From contig NZ_JAHVAP010000008.1 in NCBI RefSeq assembly GCF_024721155.1, positions 400,153-464,152 on the forward strand: 64,000 nucleotides of DNA. The letters run 5' to 3'. Positions 60,159 through 64,000 of this stretch are shown here, piece after piece. The position numbers were made by a program, and so were the translations under genes. The stretch is from Mucilaginibacter phenanthrenivorans. GTDB taxonomy: Bacteria > Bacteroidota > Bacteroidia > Sphingobacteriales > Sphingobacteriaceae. The notes under the pieces were generated by a model. That model worked only from the letters and a program-made list of their open reading frames with translations, did not search any database and had not been told where the DNA came from. Positions within the stretch are counted from its first letter, which is position 1; every line of letters starts with the position of its first letter.

Positions 60159-60166
60159 CAAATTTA
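60159..60166 (-). promoter_or_regulatory. Putative -7 promoter element for the 38-kb EPS operon
   Basis: On the minus strand this reads TAAATTTG, an exact TAnnTTTG match, 42 bp upstream of the wza ATG at 60117. A -33 box is not clear. The position fits the start of the long operon. Confidence 0.45.
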
Positions 60167-60222
60167 CATAAAATTGTGACTTTAAAAATCATGTTCTTTT
60201 TCCTCCGGATGGCAAAATTCCT

Positions 60223-60534
60223 TTGTTTAACGGCGTCTTTCTTACCGAAAATGCCTTTTTTTTGCTGTATAGAATCATTTATGGCCTTAATTACACCTTT
60301 ATCGGATACCATTTCACCCGCCCGGATCCTCCTGATAAAACTATCAACATTGCCGGAAATTATAAACATTTTATCCGGTACATGAGTTGGATCCGGATAA
60401 GGCGTCCGGCCCGTGGCTGCGCCGCGCTCTACCCTGGATTGATGAATTTTCGGAAAACGGGACATTGCTGCCGGTCCGGCCGTACCAATTGCCCTGCATG
60501 CGGACAGCTACCGTTTTGGTTTATCGGCCACTGA
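60223..60534 (+). pseudogene. Decayed duplicate of the 5' part of the GT2 gene at 60596
   Basis: This reading contains LLYRIIYGLNYTF and DKTINIAGNYKHFIRYM. The latter aligns with DKTINIAENYKHFIKYL at residues 44-60 of the downstream GT2 protein, and TENAFFLLYRI aligns with AEKTFLNCIES. At DNA level 60159-60375 matches 60554-60775 with many changes, including the upstream TTTACATAAA box. The duplicate has lost the GT2 start and the metal motif, and its remainder does not resemble a glycosyltransferase. It is best read as an old tandem duplication of which one copy has decayed. Confidence 0.7.
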
Positions 60535-60566
60535 TTTTTTTATTAGCTAAGCGAACCAGATTTACA

Positions 60567-60574
60567 TAAATTTG
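60567..60574 (+). promoter_or_regulatory. Putative -7 promoter element for the GT2 gene
   Basis: TAAATTTG matches TAnnTTTG and lies 21 bp before the GTG start at 60596, giving a very short leader. The diverged copy of this region at 60160 carries TAAAATTG, one step from the consensus. Confidence 0.45.
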
Positions 60575-60595
60575 CGCCTGTAAAAACCACCCAAC

Positions 60596-61342
60596 GTGCA
60601 GGACCTCAAGATCTCCTTGATTACCGTTACTTTTAATGCCGAAAAAACGTTTCTTAACTGTATAGAATCGGTTATTGCGCAGGATTACAGCAATATCGAA
60701 TATATAGTAATCGATGGAGGGTCAACGGATAAAACCATCAATATTGCCGAAAATTATAAACATTTTATCAAATACCTGGTTTCGGAGCCTGATCACGGAA
60801 TATATGATGCCATGAATAAAGGGATTTGCCTGGCGACGGGGGAGGTCATTGGGCTATTAAATGCAGATGATATGTTTGCGAAAAAAAACATATTGTCGCA
60901 GGTAGCTCATTCCTTCAGGCAGACGGAGACGAATGTGGTTTATGGTGACCTTGATTATATAGATGAAAAGGGAACGGTTGTACGCAAATGGCGCTCGGGC
61001 AGTTACAAGCGTGCCAGATTTAATTTCGGCTGGATGCCACCGCACCCAACATTTTATTGTAAACGTATTTTGTTTGACCAGCTCGGCTGCTATACCCTGG
61101 CATACGGCACTGCTGCTGACTATGAATTGATGCTCCGTTTTCTATTTGTCCACCAGATAAAGCCTTATTACCTCGAACAGGTAATGGTACTGATGCGGAC
61201 CGGCGGCGCAAGTAACCGGCATTTGAAGAACCGGATCAAAGGTTTGCTTAATGATTTAAAGGCCATGCGCAAGCACCGGATCTGGCTTCCAATTCTTACG
61301 GTGATTTTAAAACCCCTGAGAAAAATTACGCAATATTTCTGA
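60596..61342 (+). CDS. GT2-family glycosyltransferase (WcaA/WcaE-like)
   Basis: A 248-residue GT-A enzyme beginning MQDLKISLITVTFNAEKTFLNCIESVIAQ from a GTG start. YIVIDGGSTDKTINI, SEPDHGIYDAMNKGICLATGEVIGLLNADDMFA (ADD metal motif) and HPTFYCKRILF are diagnostic of the colanic-acid-type group (WcaA/WcaE). The order and length are complete. It is transcribed away from the long operon, so it may be regulated separately. A decayed duplicate of its 5' part lies directly upstream. No gene partner downstream; 61343-61519 contains no feature I can support. Confidence 0.92.
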   Translation: MQDLKISLITVTFNAEKTFLNCIESVIAQDYSNIEYIVIDGGSTDKTINIAENYKHFIKYLVSEPDHGIYDAMNKGICLATGEVIGLLNADDMFAKKNILSQVAHSFRQTETNVVYGDLDYIDEKGTVVRKWRSGSYKRARFNFGWMPPHPTFYCKRILFDQLGCYTLAYGTAADYELMLRFLFVHQIKPYYLEQVMVLMRTGGASNRHLKNRIKGLLNDLKAMRKHRIWLPILTVILKPLRKITQYF

Positions 61343-61519
61343 AACAATAGCCCTCGTTTTCCGGGGGCCCGCAGCGTACCATAAGCGGATTCCGGAAGAT
61401 GATTGTTTCTTGTTTACAGCGCGCGTGAAGAATAAAATTGAGCATTTGAACGTCGGCCATCTCTATGGCACAACAAGCCATGGCTAACGCAGGGCGGAAT
61501 TGTATTGTAAAAAAATTGG

Positions 61520-62119
61520 CTAACTATTTTGGAAGTCGCCGAGCAATTGCGTCCTGACTATTCCCATATCATGCTCCAGGCGGTTGTAGATCTCTTCGTA
61601 ATGGTCGCACATGTCGAACAGGACAACAGCATAACGTTTGAATAACGCCTCTTTAGCTTCGCCCGCTGCATTCCGGATGCCCTCGGCAAGATCAAGGTAG
61701 GATAAATACAGTTCATGGGAGCGCTCATTGGAACGTGCTACCTCTTCATTGGTAAAGGAAATGTCAAAATACAGGCTGATCAGGTTGAACTTCCAGTTGT
61801 CAGCATTCAGCTTTTCCATGTACGTGTTGAACTTAGCGGTCTCTTTATACAGGAATTCCAGGCTTTTGTCTGTCCGAAATTTGTTGCCGTTCTTCCAAAA
61901 GGCAATGTTTTTTTTGATCGCGGTTAATTTTTCGCCGGTGACATAAAAGAAGCTTTCGCCGATCTCCATTTTTTTATTGCGTAGCTGCGTATCCACTTCG
62001 AACTTTTGTTTCCGGCTGTCGGTAAAATAGGTGTTCGCCAAATTGATGAGCTGGGTAAACAAGGCGCCGGCAAGACCGGAAAATGCGCTTACTGCAACCA
62101 GCGTGGAATTATCTGCCAT
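61520..62119 (-). CDS. Uncharacterised protein with N-terminal membrane helix
   Basis: A 199-residue protein. Residues 8-28 (VSAFSGLAGALFTQLINLANT) form a hydrophobic helix. The rest is helical and rich in Lys, Glu and aromatic residues (EIGESFFYVTGEKLTAIKKN, SLEFLYKETAKFNTYMEKLNADNWKF), suggesting a membrane-anchored coiled coil. I do not recognise a family. It sits between the GT2 gene and the XRE regulator on the opposite strand to the GT2 gene. The sequence is coherent and protein-like, so it is likely real. Function is unknown. Confidence 0.7.
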   Translation of the reverse strand: MADNSTLVAVSAFSGLAGALFTQLINLANTYFTDSRKQKFEVDTQLRNKKMEIGESFFYVTGEKLTAIKKNIAFWKNGNKFRTDKSLEFLYKETAKFNTYMEKLNADNWKFNLISLYFDISFTNEEVARSNERSHELYLSYLDLAEGIRNAAGEAKEALFKRYAVVLFDMCDHYEEIYNRLEHDMGIVRTQLLGDFQNS

Positions 62120-62258
62120 ACGGTTAAAGTTAATGAATCAATAAGTAAAAATACTAATTTTTTTAGTAAATAGCCGGTGAATTCAAAAAAAAGATTGCCA
62201 ACAGGCTTCCCGGGAGATACAATGCAGAAGGAAGCCCGGGATCAGACTACCTTATCAG

Positions 62259-62474
62259 TCAGGTTTTGTTGCTGACCAGCAAGGTCCTGACGTCAACATC
62301 TAAAAAAGCTGCAATTTCAAATAGCGCTTTTACGGATGGCTGGGCGTTATTAGTGCACCAGTGGGATACGGTTACCACATTTAAATTAAGCGCATCAGCC
62401 AGATCCTTATTGGTTTTATCTTTTTCAGCTAACACAGATTTGATGCGATTATAAGTTGTTTTACCCATTTCCAT
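62259..62474 (-). CDS. XRE-family HTH transcriptional regulator
   Basis: A 71-residue single-domain regulator. The HTH is NRIKSVLAEKDKTNKDLADALNLNVVTVSHWCTNNAQPSVKALFEIAAFLDVDVRTLLV, with the classic DLAxxLxxxxxTVSxW recognition helices. It would bind DNA as a dimer. The start could be Met1 or the ATG six bases further on (62468). A TATATTTG box lies 12 bp upstream. It neighbours the IS110-family element, whose left end begins about 47 bp upstream of its start. The target is unknown. Confidence 0.85.
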   Translation of the reverse strand: MEMGKTTYNRIKSVLAEKDKTNKDLADALNLNVVTVSHWCTNNAQPSVKALFEIAAFLDVDVRTLLVSNKT

Positions 62475-62485
62475 ACGACGTAAAA

Positions 62486-62493
62486 CAAATATA
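62486..62493 (-). promoter_or_regulatory. Putative -7 promoter element for the XRE regulator
   Basis: On the minus strand this reads TATATTTG, an exact TAnnTTTG match, 12 bp upstream of the XRE start. A start at 62468 would lengthen the leader to 18 bp. No -33 box is obvious. Confidence 0.35.
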
Positions 62494-62542
62494 ATCAGCC
62501 TGAAAGATACCTTTTTTGCTGTTTATTAGTGTATTTCTTTAT

Positions 62543-62584
62543 TTTATTAAAGTATTACATTAATTTATTAAAGTATTACATTAA
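62543..62584 (+). repeat. Two perfect 21-bp direct repeats
   Basis: TTTATTAAAGTATTACATTAA occurs at 62543-62563 and again, identically, at 62564-62584. It lies just upstream of the transposase promoter box. The same paired arrangement in diverged form is at 15937-15978. It could be a transposase or host-factor binding site. Confidence 0.85.
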
Positions 62585-62589
62585 TTTTA

Positions 62590-62597
62590 TATTTTTG
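62590..62597 (+). promoter_or_regulatory. Putative -7 promoter element of the IS110-family element
   Basis: TATTTTTG fits TAnnTTTG and is located 59 bp before the transposase ATG. It is conserved in the transposase-less relative at 15983-15990. Confidence 0.4.
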
Positions 62598-62656
62598 GAT
62601 TTTATTTTAATAAAATGCTTAACCGGCAGATTGGATTTAACCACAATTGATCATTA

Positions 62657-63757
62657 ATGGAGAAACAAAGCACAAAAAAGCCCAAAAAATACAATTATTT
62701 TATCGGAATCGACGTGTCAAAAGACAAACTGGATTATGCGGTGATGAAGGGGAGGGATTTTTTATTTCACCGGGAGGAAAAAAATGAACCGGATGCGATC
62801 GTTGCATTTGCCGCTGAATTAAATTCCCTGCCCGGTTTTAAAATGGCAAAGGCCATTTTCTGTATGGAAGATACGGGATTTTACTGCAACCACCTGGTTA
62901 ATTCACTTCGGCATTTAAAAGCGAATGTACACGTTGGCAACGCGACCCATATAAAAAATTCATTGGGTCTTGTCAAAGGGAAGAGTGATAAGGTCGATTC
63001 GATCCGGATTGCAAAGTATTGCTGGAAAAACCGTGACGAACTTGAGCTCCTTGACGAGCGGCGCTTACCAATTCGTCAATTAACGATATTAATTGCCCTG
63101 CGATCCAGGTTGCTCGGCGTAAGCCTTGTTGTCAAGACGCCGCTGAAGGAACAAGCGGCTTTTATAGATCCGGCGTTGCAAACTATAACTGTAGACTGTT
63201 GTGTACGCACAGTGTGCGCTGTTGGTGCCGACCTGAATGAGCTGGATGGCGTAATTGACAAATTAATTGATGCTGATGAACATTTGAAAAGATTAAATCA
63301 GATCATTACTTCTGTTCCTGGAGTTGGCCGTATAACGGCTTTACAGCTGTTGATTTGCACAAATGAGTTCAGGAGCATTTCTGATCCGAGGAAATTTGCA
63401 AGCTATGCGGGCGTCGCGCCGTTTAAGAAGGAATCGGGAAAGGGTACGGGAATCTTTAGGGCCAGGGTTGTAAAATCAGCCAATATAAAGATGAAGTCCC
63501 TTTTGCATATTTGCGCCATGCGCGCGGTCAGGTACGATGAAGACCTAAAAAAATACTATCACAGGAAGACAGCTGAAGAAAAGAAGCCAAAAATGTCGGC
63601 GCTTAATGCTGTGCGAAATAAGCTGATTTTAAGGGTTTTTGTATGTGTGAAACATGACCGCCTATATTCAAAAGACTACATTTCTGAATATCCGCAGGCT
63701 GGTTACCAGACGGGGCCGATAACAACCAGGGATGCAATCGAAACCCAACCGTTTTAG
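62657..63757 (+). CDS. IS110-family transposase (DEDD recombinase)
   Basis: A 366-residue recombinase. The N-terminal RuvC-like domain has FIGIDVSKDKLD (Asp19), FCMEDTGFY (Glu71) and KGKSDKVDS (Asp111, Asp114), the DEDD set. The C-terminal Transposase_20 domain has IITSVPGVGRITALQLL and the conserved SYAGVAPFKKESGKG, with the Ser-containing stretch used as nucleophile in this family. Length matches IS110/IS1111 enzymes. In studied members the enzyme is guided to donor and target by an element-encoded bridge (seek) RNA. The catalytic set looks intact, so the element may be active. Confidence 0.93.
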   Translation: MEKQSTKKPKKYNYFIGIDVSKDKLDYAVMKGRDFLFHREEKNEPDAIVAFAAELNSLPGFKMAKAIFCMEDTGFYCNHLVNSLRHLKANVHVGNATHIKNSLGLVKGKSDKVDSIRIAKYCWKNRDELELLDERRLPIRQLTILIALRSRLLGVSLVVKTPLKEQAAFIDPALQTITVDCCVRTVCAVGADLNELDGVIDKLIDADEHLKRLNQIITSVPGVGRITALQLLICTNEFRSISDPRKFASYAGVAPFKKESGKGTGIFRARVVKSANIKMKSLLHICAMRAVRYDEDLKKYYHRKTAEEKKPKMSALNAVRNKLILRVFVCVKHDRLYSKDYISEYPQAGYQTGPITTRDAIETQPF

Positions 63758-63780
63758 GAAATAAAAAAGACAATCAAACA

Positions 63781-63917
63781 GCGGCGGGGCGAGTTATTAA
63801 AACCGCTGGCTGGAGTTCCGGAAAATGTTTTAATTCCGCTGCTGATTAGGTAAATTAAATGGCAGGGTACTTATTTGTAGCAACAGATATGGGATCTATT
63901 CACAGTTTTAAGCCTGT
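63781..63917 (+). ncRNA. Putative bridge/seek RNA of the IS110-family element
   Basis: The lower stem is GCGGCGG (63781-63787)/CCGCTGC (63836-63842) and the upper stem AGTTA (63792-63796)/TAATT (63831-63835), closing a 34-nt loop. The linker contains TTTGTAGCA. A second stem ACAG (63883-63886)/CTGT (63914-63917) closes a 27-nt loop. Compared with 16081-16214 the paired positions change mostly to keep pairing (G-C to G-U and similar), and both loops differ in sequence. It starts 24 bp after the transposase stop, as in IS1111-type elements. RNA existence is inferred. Confidence 0.55.
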
Positions 63918-64000
63918 CATTTAATTTATTTAAGTATGCCCCCGCATTTTTTTTGAATAATGACAGGTGCTTATTATAAAAAATCAATAAAATAGCGGCA

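Larger units (their letters stand above)
62521..63967 (+). mobile_element. IS110-family insertion element (IS1111-like layout)
   Basis: An AT-rich left end with perfect 21-bp repeats leads into the transposase gene, and the structured non-coding region is downstream of it, as in the IS1111 branch of the family. The right region includes CCTGTCATT (63913-63921) and its inverted copy AATGACAGG (63959-63967), a candidate terminal dyad. Boundaries were inferred from the match with 15908-16245 and from this dyad; the true ends may differ by tens of bases. The last bases to 64000 hold nothing identifiable. Confidence 0.6.

Noticed and set aside
60142..60465. 107-codon minus-strand frame in the wza upstream region
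   Set aside because: It is antisense to the decayed GT2 duplicate, whose alignment with the downstream gene explains the sequence.
1..64000. CRISPR arrays, rRNA and tRNA genes
   Set aside because: No regularly spaced repeat series and no recognisable rRNA or complete tRNA sequence was seen on either strand.

Overview
The window looks like a chromosomal segment of a Bacteroidota bacterium, most likely a Sphingobacteriaceae member close to Mucilaginibacter/Pedobacter. This is an inference from the TAnnTTTG-type -7 boxes, the near absence of Shine-Dalgarno sites, a CTnDOT-style mobA-mobB-mobC block, a UpxY-type antiterminator and the protein families. It is dominated by surface and exopolysaccharide (EPS) biosynthesis and interrupted by mobile DNA.

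Layout. (1) 1-6149, minus strand: the end of one EPS unit, with a six-SLBB outer-membrane export protein, a Wzz-like chain-length protein, a Wzx flippase and two hexapeptide acyltransferases (the last cut by the window edge). (2) 6560-11343: a mobilisation module, visibly richer in G+C than its flanks. It has a run of hairpins that could be an oriT, a small basic ORF, accessory protein MobA, relaxase MobB, coupling protein MobC and a truncated unknown ORF. (3) 11405-14680: two paralogous, translationally coupled IS630-like transposases with IstA-like N-termini. (4) 14700-16700: a broken FkbM methyltransferase, a small membrane protein, a short element resembling both ends of an IS110-family transposon without its transposase, and an NTF2-like protein. 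(5) 16775-21268, minus strand: a GT-C membrane protein, an outer-membrane protein, a WcaF-like acetyltransferase and a glycosyltransferase/exosortase fusion broken by an exact 71-bp tandem duplication. A plus-strand methyltransferase follows. (6) 22168-60117, minus strand: about 38 kb of almost gap-free, overlapping genes that look like one giant EPS operon. It starts with Wza, Wzc, a UpxY antiterminator and an asparagine-synthase-like amidotransferase. It continues with many GT2/GT4 glycosyltransferases, an ABC exporter (Wzm/Wzt), a dTDP-3-amino-3,6-dideoxyhexose branch (two FdtA-like isomerases, aminotransferase, acetyltransferase), an AlgI/AlgJ-like O-acetylation pair, methyltransferases, an acyltransferase-3 protein and a Wzy-like polymerase. 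(7) 60118-64000: a decayed duplicate of a GT2 gene, the intact GT2 gene, a hypothetical protein, an XRE regulator and an IS110-family transposon with a structured 3' non-coding region.

How it fits together. The operon supplies nucleotide-sugar tailoring, chain assembly, acetyl and methyl decoration, polymerisation, length control and export, and the antiterminator is placed to keep polymerase on a very long transcript. The neighbouring exosortase fusion suggests a link between this EPS and a sorted surface protein.

The most unusual signal is the match between 15908-16245 and the two ends of the IS110 element at 62521-63967. Both copies share a promoter-like box, paired 21-bp repeats and a hairpin scaffold, but enclose two different loop sequences. 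This is what a bridge/seek RNA with changed guides, and a minimal RNA-only derivative of it, would look like.
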